The notes beneath the pieces are model-generated. The model searched no databases and was not told the DNA's origin. It saw only the letters and a list, made by a program, of their open reading frames with translations. A stretch of DNA of 64,000 nt from a virus: positions 1 to 64,000 of IMG/VR virus record IMGVR_UViG_3300007516_000014; one strand, 5' to 3'. Position numbers and translations under genes: made by a program. Below are positions 23,981-32,209 of this stretch, in pieces. Position 1 is the stretch's first letter, and every line of letters begins with the position of its first letter.

Positions 23981-25147
23981 GTGAACCGTCCACTGCACCA
24001 GGCGTACAACGCTATCGAGGACACGATGCAGGCCGCAGTGCGCGCCGCCGTGGACACGCGTGCCCAGAAATTGCTCGACGCCGTGCGCAAGGCCTTGGCC
24101 AGCGATGACTTCAAGGAGGCCCACGATCTCGTCAACCGGTTTACGTTGGGTCCGGCCGTAGAGGCCAGCAAGACCAAGTGGCGGCAGCTCGGTATCTCGG
24201 CCCTGTTGTTTGGAGCTTCCCGGCACAAGCCCGTAGCGGAGACCGGACCAGTCAAAGGCAAGAAGGTCCCGGCGATTGTCGACCTGGCGGTGACCCAGCT
24301 CGGCAACATGCTCAAGCACAACTGCGAGCTTCGTATTCGAGCGGCGGCCCTGTTGCTGATCGGCACGTGGGAAGACCAGCATACGAAGTTTGTCGCCCTG
24401 CACAAGCAGGACCGTGATCCAGCTACAGGAGAGTTTGTTAGTAGTGGAGCGTCTGACCAGGTCACTTCGGAGAAGTTTGCCTGGGGTTCGGGCGACCTGA
24501 TCGTGACCAAGTCTGTGCAATCAATTGCAAAAGCTGATGACGACCTGACGGCCGACGAGATTGGTGCCGCACTCGCGGCGGCTGTCATGGGTAACGCCAA
24601 GATGGTGTCCGACATTGGCGGCAACCTCATCACCAGCCGGCTGGCATCGTACGGCTTTCTGGCGGAAGCGCGGGCTGACGGCGTCACGACGTACAGGATC
24701 AGCGCCGTGCTGGACGACCGGACCTGCCCAGTCTGTGAGAGCCTGGACGGTACGGAGTTCGAAGTCGACAAGGCGTTCGCCCGCGTGGAAGCGGCGCTGG
24801 GCATGGACGACCCGGACGATCTGAAGGTAGCAGCTCCGTGGCCCGACAAGGATGAAGACCTGGCTATTTCTCCGGAGGAGCTTCAGGCCGCTGGTTATGA
24901 CGCCCCGCCGTTTCATCCCGGCTGCCGCTGCATTCTGGTCCCGGTCGAAGACAAGCCCGCCGAAAAGGAGTCGACCCCGACGACAGCACCAAAAGACGAG
25001 TTCACTGACGAAGCAGCCCCCGAGATTGCCCCAGTGTTGTCGACTGCCGATTTCATGACGCTGTCCTACGCCGAGAAGATCTCGGCCATAGCCGAAGGCA
25101 TAGCCCCAGAAGGCTGGCAGGCGCTGCTGGCAGGCGCTGCTGGCTGA
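23981..25147 (+). CDS. MuF-like minor head protein
   Basis: A 388-residue protein from GTG 23981 behind AAGGAGGG. The C-terminal half carries the MuF/SPP1 gp7 signature: YRISAVLDDRTCPVCESLDG, then APPFHPGCRCILVP, giving a C-x2-C ... H-x3-C-x-C set. These proteins attach to portal and can be ejected with DNA. The N-terminal half is helical. The last 90 residues are an acidic Pro/Thr tail. A palindrome copy encodes VQSIAK. Confidence 0.8.
   Translation: MNRPLHQAYNAIEDTMQAAVRAAVDTRAQKLLDAVRKALASDDFKEAHDLVNRFTLGPAVEASKTKWRQLGISALLFGASRHKPVAETGPVKGKKVPAIVDLAVTQLGNMLKHNCELRIRAAALLLIGTWEDQHTKFVALHKQDRDPATGEFVSSGASDQVTSEKFAWGSGDLIVTKSVQSIAKADDDLTADEIGAALAAAVMGNAKMVSDIGGNLITSRLASYGFLAEARADGVTTYRISAVLDDRTCPVCESLDGTEFEVDKAFARVEAALGMDDPDDLKVAAPWPDKDEDLAISPEELQAAGYDAPPFHPGCRCILVPVEDKPAEKESTPTTAPKDEFTDEAAPEIAPVLSTADFMTLSYAEKISAIAEGIAPEGWQALLAGAAG
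24515..24530 (+). repeat. dispersed palindrome, copy 11
   Basis: GTGCAATCAATTGCAA in the MuF-like gene; read as VQSIAK. Confidence 0.8.
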
Positions 25148-25184
25148 CAAGTAGGTCGCATACTGCGTCCACTGCGGTGGAGCG

Positions 25185-26318
25185 TTGGTCCGCCAATGTT
25201 CGATGGCCGTTATGGTCGAACGCATGATCACCGAACGTCAGATGGGCTTGGCCATGCCTGCCGCACTCGCGGCTGGGCGCATTTCAACGTGGTACGGACC
25301 GCTGGTCGCCGCCATGGAGCGGTTCAAGATCACGACGCCGACCGACATACAGTTCTTTCTGGCGAACATTGCCGAGGAGACGGGCCAGCTCCAGGCCAGG
25401 TCCGAGAACCTGCATTATAGCGGCGACCGGCTGCTCCAGGTGTTCCCGTCGCTGTTCGACGGTAATCCGGCAGGCTCGGAGAAGGCTTACGAACTCGCCG
25501 CCGCTGGCCCCGAAGCCATCGCCAACTTCATCTACGCCGACGTCTATCGCCCCGCCGGCTACCGCATGGGCAATACGCAGCCTGGTGACGGCTGGAAGTA
25601 TCGTGGTCGCGGCCCGATGCAGACCACCGGTGGTGACAATTATCGCCGGTTTTTCCGCTCCATCGGCCTGCCCGAGAACAGCGACCCCGATATGCTCCTG
25701 GAGCCGAAATGCGGTGCCATGGCCGCTGCCCAGTTCTGGTCGTCCAATGGATGCAGCCAATTCTCTGAAGCGGAGGACTTCCAGGGCGTCGTCCAGCGCG
25801 TCAATGGCGGGCTGAATGGCTTTGCTGCCCGCAAGACGTACCTCGGCCGCTTCGTAGCGGCGATGGCCAATCCCGATCCGACACCGAAGGTCGTGGCCGC
25901 GCAGGAAGCAGCCGCCCGTCCAATGGCGACGTTGGAGCCGCTGCCTCCCGTTCTGACAGAGAGCTTCAAGCCGCTTCCGCCGAAGCTAGAACCGGTTCCG
26001 CCGATGGCCCCGGTCCCGCCGCCGGGCTTCAGCGTCGCCCCGACCGGCAACGTGGTCCGTGACAACGTCGAAGAGAGTACCATCGTCAAGGCGTCGAAGA
26101 TCGGCCAAGGTTTGGTCACCGCTGGAACCGGTATCGCTGCTGTGGGCACGGCTGCCGCCGCAGCTCGCGACTCGTTCAAGGGCCTGTTCGGCCACATCGA
26201 TCCGCTCTGGTTCCTGTCCGTCACGGTCATCGGCATCCTGCTGACCTGCGTGGCCTGGTTCTATTTCCGCACAATCAAGAACGACCGCAAGAAGATGAAC
26301 GCGGACGGCATCGCATAA
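25185..26318 (+). CDS. GH19-like endolysin with C-terminal membrane anchor
   Basis: A 377-residue (or slightly shorter) protein. Residues 20-240 match chitinase/lysozyme family GH19: FFLANIAEETGQL with the catalytic Glu pair, NLHYSGDRLLQVFPSLF and KYRGRGPMQTTGGDNYRRF. It should cleave peptidoglycan glycan strands. A proline-rich linker (PLPPVL...PVPPMAPVPPPG) leads to a single membrane helix, WFLSVTVIGILLTCVAWFYF, near residue 355, and a basic tail. The start is uncertain: TTG 25185 or ATG 25203/25224. Signal-anchor or pinholin-like release could be used; no separate holin gene was recognised. Confidence 0.82.
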   Translation: MVRQCSMAVMVERMITERQMGLAMPAALAAGRISTWYGPLVAAMERFKITTPTDIQFFLANIAEETGQLQARSENLHYSGDRLLQVFPSLFDGNPAGSEKAYELAAAGPEAIANFIYADVYRPAGYRMGNTQPGDGWKYRGRGPMQTTGGDNYRRFFRSIGLPENSDPDMLLEPKCGAMAAAQFWSSNGCSQFSEAEDFQGVVQRVNGGLNGFAARKTYLGRFVAAMANPDPTPKVVAAQEAAARPMATLEPLPPVLTESFKPLPPKLEPVPPMAPVPPPGFSVAPTGNVVRDNVEESTIVKASKIGQGLVTAGTGIAAVGTAAAAARDSFKGLFGHIDPLWFLSVTVIGILLTCVAWFYFRTIKNDRKKMNADGIA

Positions 26319-26331
26319 CCCCGAGGAAGAT

Positions 26332-26667
26332 ATGACGACTTTCAATGCCTACGGGCAGGACATGGGCGCTGTTGGCGCGATCTCCAACAAGATCAACACG
26401 ATTGTCGGCACGACTGCGACGTTGCTGACGCGGCCCGATGGCTTCGTCAGCACTCTCGTGATCGTGTCCGAGCTCCACAACTGGCGTTATGCGCTGGGTG
26501 ATCGCACGGACAGCATGTCGGCCGCAGTCACCGGACCAGCCTACACGATCACTGACGATAGCGGCGATATGCTGCTTCGCGCGTATGAAACGGCCCGTTT
26601 CCGCGTCAGCTCCGTGACGGTCAAAGGGTATCAGGCAAGTTCGAAGCTGACATATTTCTGGGTCTAG
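26332..26667 (+). CDS. hypothetical protein
   Basis: A 111-residue beta-rich protein, 13 nt after the endolysin. No membrane segment or motif. The Thr/Ser-rich composition and late position fit a minor structural protein, but this is inference. Confidence 0.55.
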   Translation: MTTFNAYGQDMGAVGAISNKINTIVGTTATLLTRPDGFVSTLVIVSELHNWRYALGDRTDSMSAAVTGPAYTITDDSGDMLLRAYETARFRVSSVTVKGYQASSKLTYFWV

Positions 26668-26678
26668 CCGGATACTAC

Positions 26679-26719
26679 TTGCACCTCTGACGTTGTGTGC
26701 TATCCATGTAAGCACACAA
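26679..26719 (+). promoter_or_regulatory. promoter overlapped by a 9-bp inverted repeat
   Basis: TTGCAC (26679-26684), a 16-bp spacer and TATCCA (26701-26706). TTGTGTGCT (26693-26701) and AGCACACAA (26711-26719) form a perfect 9-bp inverted repeat straddling the -10 box, as an operator would. A ribosome-binding site follows at once. Confidence 0.5.
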
Positions 26720-26736
26720 ACCACGGAGGGTTTAGT

Positions 26737-27219
26737 ATGGAAAAGACTATCGTTACCGTTGCCCAGTTGCTCACGGCCGAACCTGTTGTCGCAGCGGTGG
26801 CCGAGAAGCCCGTCGCCGCCCGGCACGCTTATGCGCTCGCCCGCATCAACCGGTTCGTCAGCGAGGAGAAGGCGTTCTTCGGCGCGCTGCGAGACAGTCT
26901 GATCACGAAGTACGGCGAGCCGCTGCTCAGTGAGCAAGGTCTCGTGGTCAAAGGCAGCTTCCAGATTTTGCCGACCATGGAGAAGTTCCCGCTGTACATG
27001 GGGGCGATCAAGGAAATCCTGGACCAGGAGGTCGTCTTTCCGTTCAAGAAGCTCGATGTAGCGGCGTTCGGCGACGACACGCTGACCGCCTCGCAGATGG
27101 GTTCGCTGGAGTTCATGCTGACCGGCTTCGACGCCGAGGGTGATGAAGCCCAGGATGCTTCGCTGGCCGACCGCGCCAGAGAGCGGCAGAAGGCTCTCGA
27201 CAAGGTTCACGACGCCTAG
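26737..27219 (+). CDS. hypothetical protein in a self-contained unit (moron candidate)
   Basis: A 160-residue, mostly helical acidic protein from ATG 26737 behind GGAGGG. The middle (ALARINRFVSEEKAFFGALRDSLITKYGE) suggests a long helical hairpin. The C-terminus is charged (DRARERQKALDKVH). No family was confirmed. It has its own promoter/operator upstream and an intrinsic terminator 26 nt downstream, a layout that marks independently expressed cargo genes inside late operons. Confidence 0.6.
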   Translation: MEKTIVTVAQLLTAEPVVAAVAEKPVAARHAYALARINRFVSEEKAFFGALRDSLITKYGEPLLSEQGLVVKGSFQILPTMEKFPLYMGAIKEILDQEVVFPFKKLDVAAFGDDTLTASQMGSLEFMLTGFDAEGDEAQDASLADRARERQKALDKVHDA

Positions 27220-27245
27220 ACTATCCTGATAGACTGCCGCGAAGG

Positions 27246-27278
27246 AACCCGTCTTAACTTTGTTAAGGCGGGTTTTTT
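27246..27278 (+). terminator. intrinsic terminator
   Basis: AACCCGTCTTAA (27246-27257), loop CTTTG, and TTAAGGCGGGTT (27263-27274), a 12-bp stem with one G-T wobble, followed directly by a T-run (six T's at 27273-27278). Confidence 0.9.
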
Positions 27279-27340
27279 CATGTCGCTACTAACGGCGTCG
27301 CGCGCAGCCGCAGAGGTGGCTCTAAAACAGAGCCAATATC

Positions 27341-27356
27341 GTGCAATCAATTGCAC
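27341..27356 (+). repeat. dispersed palindrome, copy 12
   Basis: GTGCAATCAATTGCAC at the 5' end of the protease gene; its GTG could serve as start codon. A 6-bp hairpin (GGCTCT/AGAGCC, 27318-27334) lies just upstream. Confidence 0.85.
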
Positions 27357-28018
27357 AGCCACTAGAAGCAGTCGTAGCGGCGGCTACTGTCCCAGGTGTG
27401 GATGTACCATCGCGGGACGAAATGACTTCTCCGGTCGAAATTCTTTTCAAGAAGCAGGACGCCGAGCAACAGGTCGTCTTCGGTGAGGTGTTTGCCCCCG
27501 GAGTGACTGACTCTCAGGGCGACCGCATGTCGGCTGAGGAAATTCAGAAGGCCGCTTACCATTTCATGGAGATGGGGCGGTTGACGAAGATCGATACCAA
27601 CCATGATCTCAAGGTCAACGGTTCGTATGTGGTCGAGAACTTCATCGCCCGCGATGGTGACCCGGTGTTCATTCCCGGTTCATGGGTCGTCGGTATCAAA
27701 GTGCCGGACCCAAAAATCTGGTCGCTGATCAAGTCAGGTGAGCTGAACGGCTTCAGCTTCGGCGGGCGGGGCTACCGGGAAGAGATCGTCGTGTCGATTG
27801 AAGTGCCGGACCATGTGTCTGGCCTGTCCGACAACGTCGCCGGTCACGCGCACCAGTTCGTCGTCAAGTTCGACGAGGACGGCAACTTTCTGGGCGGCGA
27901 GACCGACACGGTCGCCGGCCACACGCACAAGATCACCAAAGGCACGCTGACCGATGAAGTTAACGGTCACGCGCACCGGTTCAGCTACGTCGAGGGGTTT
28001 TTGAATGCGCGATATTAA
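27341..28018 (+). CDS. XkdF-like prohead serine protease
   Basis: A 225-residue protein (fewer if the start is ATG 27422). VVFGEVFAPGVTDSQGDRMSAEEI, then AAYHFME and IDTNHDLKVNGSYVVE, then IPGSWVVGIKVPDPKIWSLIKSGELNGFSFGG are the XkdF/capsid-protease hallmarks, with His in TNHD and Ser in GFSFGG as likely catalytic residues. The C-terminal third has three G-H-x-H repeats (GHAHQF, GHTHKI, GHAHRF). The start is unclear: no ribosome-binding site precedes GTG 27341. It overlaps the scaffold gene by 14 nt, as expected for protease-scaffold pairs. Confidence 0.8.
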   Translation: MQSIAQPLEAVVAAATVPGVDVPSRDEMTSPVEILFKKQDAEQQVVFGEVFAPGVTDSQGDRMSAEEIQKAAYHFMEMGRLTKIDTNHDLKVNGSYVVENFIARDGDPVFIPGSWVVGIKVPDPKIWSLIKSGELNGFSFGGRGYREEIVVSIEVPDHVSGLSDNVAGHAHQFVVKFDEDGNFLGGETDTVAGHTHKITKGTLTDEVNGHAHRFSYVEGFLNARY

Positions 28019-28919
28019 GGCGAACGCCCTCACCGACGTAAAGGTCGAACTCATTTCACTCGTCAAGCGGGGCGCAAACCGCATCCCGTTTCGTCTAACC
28101 AAAGAGGACACAGGTTCCATGCTCGATTTCACGAAGTTCTTCCAGAAGGCCGACGACGCAGGCGTCGTGGCTGCCAAGGCTGCTCTCAACGAGAAGCTCA
28201 AGAAGGAAGCGGCGGCTGCCGAGGCAGCGAAGACCGTTCCGACTGCATCCGACGCGGCTTCGGCCCTGGTCAATGCTCAGGAGATCCTGAGGGCGGCCGG
28301 TTACACGGTCATGCTGGCCGAGGCCCCGCAGAATTCGGACACCCCGGAAGCGAAGGCCGCAACTGCGTCCGACAAGGCTGCGGCGTCCGACAAGGCTGCG
28401 GCGTCCGACAAGGTCAAGAAGGACGAAGAGGCGGCTGCCCTCGTCGTCGAGATCGAGAAGGCCGAGGCCGTTCTGGCCGCGCTGAAGAAGTCGAGCCCGG
28501 TCGCCCTGGCGGACGGTGTCAACAAGTCCAAGAACAAGCAGACGGTCATCGGTGACGGCGTCGCGGCTGCGGACGGTTCCGAAGAGGGCGGAGACGGTGA
28601 TGAAGAGATCGCTGACAAGCCGGTCGTCGGCGACAAGGACAGCACTGCCGCGACCCGCAAGGTCGTAGCGAAGATCGAAGAGGGCCAGCTTGCCCTCGCC
28701 AAGTCGATTGGTGAGCTGACGGCGTTCGTCAAGGCGACGTCGGCGGCCACGGACAAGCGCATGGGCGTCGTCGAGTCCGCGATGAAGAAGGCCGAAGAGG
28801 CCGTCAACGGCACCGTCCACGGCGCTGCCAATGACGACGACACCACGATCCGCGTGCGCAAGTCCGCTGGCGTGGTGCCGCCCCTGCTCGATACCGCGTT
28901 CGCTCACGGCCGCGTCTAA
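28005..28919 (+). CDS. probable scaffold protein
   Basis: A 304-residue acidic, Ala/Lys-rich coiled-coil protein between protease and capsid. The first 35 residues (ALTDVKVELISLVKRGANRIPFRLTKED) are the conserved start found downstream of XkdF-type proteases. Near residue 125 an 18-bp tandem repeat gives ASDKAA-ASDKAA-ASDKVK. Long helical segments and no globular motif fit a scaffolding role with removal by the protease. Confidence 0.65.
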   Translation: MRDIKANALTDVKVELISLVKRGANRIPFRLTKEDTGSMLDFTKFFQKADDAGVVAAKAALNEKLKKEAAAAEAAKTVPTASDAASALVNAQEILRAAGYTVMLAEAPQNSDTPEAKAATASDKAAASDKAAASDKVKKDEEAAALVVEIEKAEAVLAALKKSSPVALADGVNKSKNKQTVIGDGVAAADGSEEGGDGDEEIADKPVVGDKDSTAATRKVVAKIEEGQLALAKSIGELTAFVKATSAATDKRMGVVESAMKKAEEAVNGTVHGAANDDDTTIRVRKSAGVVPPLLDTAFAHGRV

Positions 28920-29013
28920 CCCAGAACCTACCTCACTTCCGCAACCTCAAGAACTTTACTGACGTCTCCTAACCCCGTTTAAGAACGGACCAGCCCAAGG
29001 AGGGGCTCGAAAA

Positions 29014-30015
29014 ATGACCGCCAATGCAACTCTACTCCAGAAGGCCGATCTGGCCCTGGCCGATCTCAGCGCGAACGGCGGCTTGATGCAGCCGGAGCAG
29101 GGCGCAGCTTTCATCCGGAAGCTGATCCTTGAGCCGACCCTGATCAAGCAGGCGCGTATCGTCGAGATGACGTCGCCCCAGCGCAAGATCAACAAGATCG
29201 GCTTCTCCAAGCGCATCCTGCGCAAGGGCACGCAGGGCACCGCCCTGAGCGCGCCGAGCGCCTCGGGCCTCGGTGGCCGCGCCAAGCCCGCGACCGAGCA
29301 GATCACGATGACGACTTCGGAAGTCATCGCGGAAGTCCGGCTGCCGTATGACGTCCTCGAAGACAACATCGAGCGCACGACCGTTGCCGACAACGCGGCT
29401 TCCAACAGCCCGTGGTCGAGCGGCCTCCAGGAGACCCTGGTCACCCTGATCGCCGAGCGCGGTGCTCTCGATCTGGAGGAGCTGGCGCTCCTCGCCGACA
29501 CGTCCTACACGAACGGCGCGGACGCGGACGACGAGGCCTACCTGTCCATGTTCGACGGCTGGCTGACGCTCGCGGGCGACACCGGCAGCAACATCGTCGA
29601 TGTGGCGGACGCGACCATCTCCAAGGAGATGTTCAAGGCCGGCATGAAGGCGATGCCGAAGCAGTACCTCCGCAACATGAACTCGATGCGGACGTACACC
29701 TCGGTGAACCAGCGCATCGAGTACCGCGATGGCATTGCCAACCGCGTCGGCGCGATGGGCGACGCTGCGGTGAACGGTAACGGCGAGCTTGCCCCGCACG
29801 GCGTGCCGCTCGAAGCCGCTCAGCTGATGCCGGAAGACATCGGCCTGATGACGAACCCGATGAACCTGATCTTCGGCATCCAGCGCCAGGTCAGCCTTGA
29901 GTTCGACAAGGACATCACGGCTCGCGTGTACATCGTCGTCCTCACTGCCCGCGTTGCGGTGCAGATCGAGGAGGTCGGTGCGACCGTGAAGTACACGAAC
30001 ATCGGCACGGTCTAG
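29014..30015 (+). CDS. major capsid protein, HK97-like fold
   Basis: A 333-residue protein with its own AAGGAGGG 8 nt before ATG 29014. N-terminal helix (ADLALADLSANGGLMQPEQGAAF), E-loop region with FSKRILRKGTQG, and a long central helix (SSGLQETLVTLIAERGALDLEELALLADTSY) preceding P-domain sequences (MPEDIGLMTNPMNLIFGIQR, ARVYIVVLTARVAVQIEE). This matches the capsid family accompanying XkdF proteases. A terminator follows within 35 nt. Confidence 0.85.
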   Translation: MTANATLLQKADLALADLSANGGLMQPEQGAAFIRKLILEPTLIKQARIVEMTSPQRKINKIGFSKRILRKGTQGTALSAPSASGLGGRAKPATEQITMTTSEVIAEVRLPYDVLEDNIERTTVADNAASNSPWSSGLQETLVTLIAERGALDLEELALLADTSYTNGADADDEAYLSMFDGWLTLAGDTGSNIVDVADATISKEMFKAGMKAMPKQYLRNMNSMRTYTSVNQRIEYRDGIANRVGAMGDAAVNGNGELAPHGVPLEAAQLMPEDIGLMTNPMNLIFGIQRQVSLEFDKDITARVYIVVLTARVAVQIEEVGATVKYTNIGTV

Positions 30016-30048
30016 TTGCACTAAGCGGCAACACCAGCTATCTGTAGA

Positions 30049-30074
30049 GGGCGAGGAGAAATCCTCGCCCTTTT
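30049..30074 (+). terminator. intrinsic terminator after the capsid gene
   Basis: GGGCGAGGA (30049-30057), loop GAAA, TCCTCGCCC (30062-30070), then TTTT. A perfect 9-bp stem with a GNRA tetraloop. Confidence 0.93.
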
Positions 30075-30098
30075 CATTGTCGGCCAAGGAGGGCTGTT

Positions 30099-30347
30099 AT
30101 GGCTACTGTCACATTGCAAATCGCTTCCACGCTGCATTCGCACGGTCACAAGTTCGAACTGGGCAAGCCCCAGGTGGTATCCGATGACACCGCCAAGGCG
30201 CTGGAGGAGTACTTCGAGAAGTACTTCAAGGTGAAGTACGACGGCACCATCCCCGCTCCTGTGCAATCAGTTGCACAGGAAAAGAAGAAAGGTGGCGTGA
30301 TCATCAAGACGGCGGCACCAGCTGTCGAACCCGAAGTAAAGGTCTAG
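30099..30347 (+). CDS. small head protein, hypothetical
   Basis: An 82-residue protein from ATG 30099 behind AAGGAGGG. FELGKPQVVSDDTAKALEEYFEKYF is helical; a palindrome copy encodes VQSVAQ in the linker before a Lys/Val-rich tail. It sits between capsid and connector, where decoration or connector-like small proteins often lie; unassigned. Confidence 0.6.
   Translation: MATVTLQIASTLHSHGHKFELGKPQVVSDDTAKALEEYFEKYFKVKYDGTIPAPVQSVAQEKKKGGVIIKTAAPAVEPEVKV
30261..30276 (+). repeat. dispersed palindrome, copy 13
   Basis: GTGCAATCAGTTGCAC; read as VQSVAQ. Confidence 0.85.
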
Positions 30348-30351
30348 TCCC

Positions 30352-31008
30352 ATGCTCCTAGCGACCGTGACGTCGGTCCGGGAAGCCATGGGTATGGACT
30401 CCGGGCAGGACACCGAGAACGCCATCTCCGACGCGCTGGAAGCCGCCACCGATGATTTGGCGGCCCAGATCAGTAACTCGTTCGAACCTGGTAGTCGTCA
30501 GGATGACTTCGTTGTGTCGTTCAAAGAAATCCCGGAGACCAGTCCGATCATCAAGCTCGGTCTGAGGCGGGGTTTCCTGTCGGCCAGTCCGACAGTAGTG
30601 GCGGCTCGCGGTCCTGACGAGTTCGGCACCAGCACGGAGGTCTCCGTCACCTCCTTCGACGTGGACGTCGAGAATGGTGTCGTGTCGTTCTGGAAGAGTG
30701 TCGATCTAGGGGATGGCGCTTACGTCTCCAGTAGGAACCAGCCTAACCGTTCGACCTGGTGGTTCCGGGTCAGCTACGATCACGGCTTCGCGTCTGGTGA
30801 CGGCCTGACATACGACGACGTACCGGGCTGGTTGACGCGCGCCGCCCAGCTACAGGCCCGCATCAGCCTGAACGCTCATCCGTCGTTCGTGCAGGCCCAG
30901 GCGGTTACTGACGTCAAGTCACTGCTCAGCCAGCTGTCCCGTATCGTTGCCAGCAAGACCCGCTATCTGCCGTGGGCGATGCTTCCGGCGAACAGTCGGG
31001 CAGTCTAG
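30352..31008 (+). CDS. head-tail connector/adaptor protein
   Basis: A 218-residue protein placed first in the connector series. The N-terminal helices (SVREAMGMDSGQDTENAISDALEAATDDLAAQI) resemble gp6-like adaptor rings, followed by a large beta insertion (residues 50-145) and a C-terminal helix bundle. Role inferred mainly from gene order. Ends overlapping the next start. Confidence 0.55.
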   Translation: MLLATVTSVREAMGMDSGQDTENAISDALEAATDDLAAQISNSFEPGSRQDDFVVSFKEIPETSPIIKLGLRRGFLSASPTVVAARGPDEFGTSTEVSVTSFDVDVENGVVSFWKSVDLGDGAYVSSRNQPNRSTWWFRVSYDHGFASGDGLTYDDVPGWLTRAAQLQARISLNAHPSFVQAQAVTDVKSLLSQLSRIVASKTRYLPWAMLPANSRAV

Positions 31009-31649
31009 TGGCGTCGGACTATGTTCTGGAGTTCGAGTTCAGGTCGCAGCGTTACAAGGATGCTGCGGCTGGACTGGGCGCGTTTGCTCGCGCGATCAAG
31101 GACGATTGGGAGCGGGTTACGCCCGTGCTCAAGCGAGAGCTGGAGACGTTCCTGAAGGGCGTGTCGGCCAGCATGGTGGCTCGTCATAGCGGCTCATGGC
31201 CCGGCGGCACGACCGCCAAGACGCTCAGCAGCCGCTCCGGGAGGGCGCTCCGGTCCATCGAAGAGAGCATCAAAGTCACTGGCGACACCATGGACACAGT
31301 CCAGGGCCAGATCGGTGGCGTCCATTATCTTCGCATCCAGGAGTTCGGCGGCACCATTGTCCCGAAGACGGCCAAGTACCTGACGGTGCCACTGCCCGCA
31401 GCGCTCGACGGCGCAGGCGTGCCGATCCACAAATCCGCCCGTGACTGGGACAACACGTTCGTTGCCCGGTCGAAGGCTGGGAACCTGCTGATCTTCCAGA
31501 AGAGAGGCAAGGACGTCGTCCCGCTCTACGTCCTGGTGAAGTCGGTGACCATTCCGCCCCGGCTGGGTATGCGCGACACCCTGAACGAGGGCCGCAGCTA
31601 CTTCGTCGAGCGTGCCATGAAGAACATGCTCAAGGAGATGCGCGGATGA
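31008..31649 (+). CDS. HK97 gp10-like head-tail joining protein
   Basis: A 213-residue protein from GTG 31008. It contains YLRIQEFGGTIVPKTAKYLTVPLP and a late IPPRLGMRDTLNEGRSYF, similar to the E-F/Y-G...IPARPF...pattern of gp10-type tail completion proteins. It overlaps both neighbours, and the order (adaptor, gp10-like, terminator, tube) is standard. Confidence 0.65.
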   Translation: MASDYVLEFEFRSQRYKDAAAGLGAFARAIKDDWERVTPVLKRELETFLKGVSASMVARHSGSWPGGTTAKTLSSRSGRALRSIEESIKVTGDTMDTVQGQIGGVHYLRIQEFGGTIVPKTAKYLTVPLPAALDGAGVPIHKSARDWDNTFVARSKAGNLLIFQKRGKDVVPLYVLVKSVTIPPRLGMRDTLNEGRSYFVERAMKNMLKEMRG

Positions 31650-32131
31650 CCGCCTTCGTAGCCAATCAGTACACCGTCCGCGAACGCGCCATGGTGGCCC
31701 TGAAGACGATCTTCGATACCCAGACTGCTGTGGAGCCCAGCGTCGACCCCTACGGCTTTGCCTGGGATCTTGTACTGCGCTCGCCGCTCAAGGACTGGGC
31801 GTTCAAGAAGCAGCGGTCCCTCGGCATCTTCGACATGCACGAGTCAAAGGTGGACCGCACGTCGCTCAAGGAGTGCACGCTCCGGATCGCCCTGGAAATT
31901 CATCTGGTTATTCAGAGTGACGAAAATCCGTCCGTCGAGATGAATGCCTTGTTCGGCTCAATCCAGCGGCGTATCCAGGAGGATTATTCGTTGGGTGGCC
32001 TGGTGATCGACATCCAGGAAGTCAGCAACGACTTGCAGCTGGACGACGTGAACAACAAGTACGTCGTCGGCGTGATGTTCCTGAACATGAAGTACCGGCA
32101 TTCTCTCCGAGACCCTCGCCAGCTGGTGTAA
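31646..32131 (+). CDS. probable tail terminator protein
   Basis: A 161-residue alpha/beta protein in the tail-terminator slot. Early helix (VRERAMVALKTIF), central strands with CTLRIALEIHLVIQ, and a late helix followed by strand VGVMFLNMKYRH, consistent with gpU/HK97 gp10-11-type terminators. Position is the main support. Confidence 0.5.
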   Translation: MTAFVANQYTVRERAMVALKTIFDTQTAVEPSVDPYGFAWDLVLRSPLKDWAFKKQRSLGIFDMHESKVDRTSLKECTLRIALEIHLVIQSDENPSVEMNALFGSIQRRIQEDYSLGGLVIDIQEVSNDLQLDDVNNKYVVGVMFLNMKYRHSLRDPRQLV

Positions 32132-32209
32132 TCCAGCAACCACGGCGGCTGGAGGCTATAACAGTCAAAGCTAGGGGCACGTAAATCTAGTGGGCATGGA
32201 GGGTTAATT

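Noticed and set aside
27280-27486. 68-codon frame starting right after the terminator T-run
   Set aside because: Its apparent ribosome-binding site is the terminator stem, it overlaps the protease gene out of frame and its sequence is Arg/Ser/Cys-rich without pattern.
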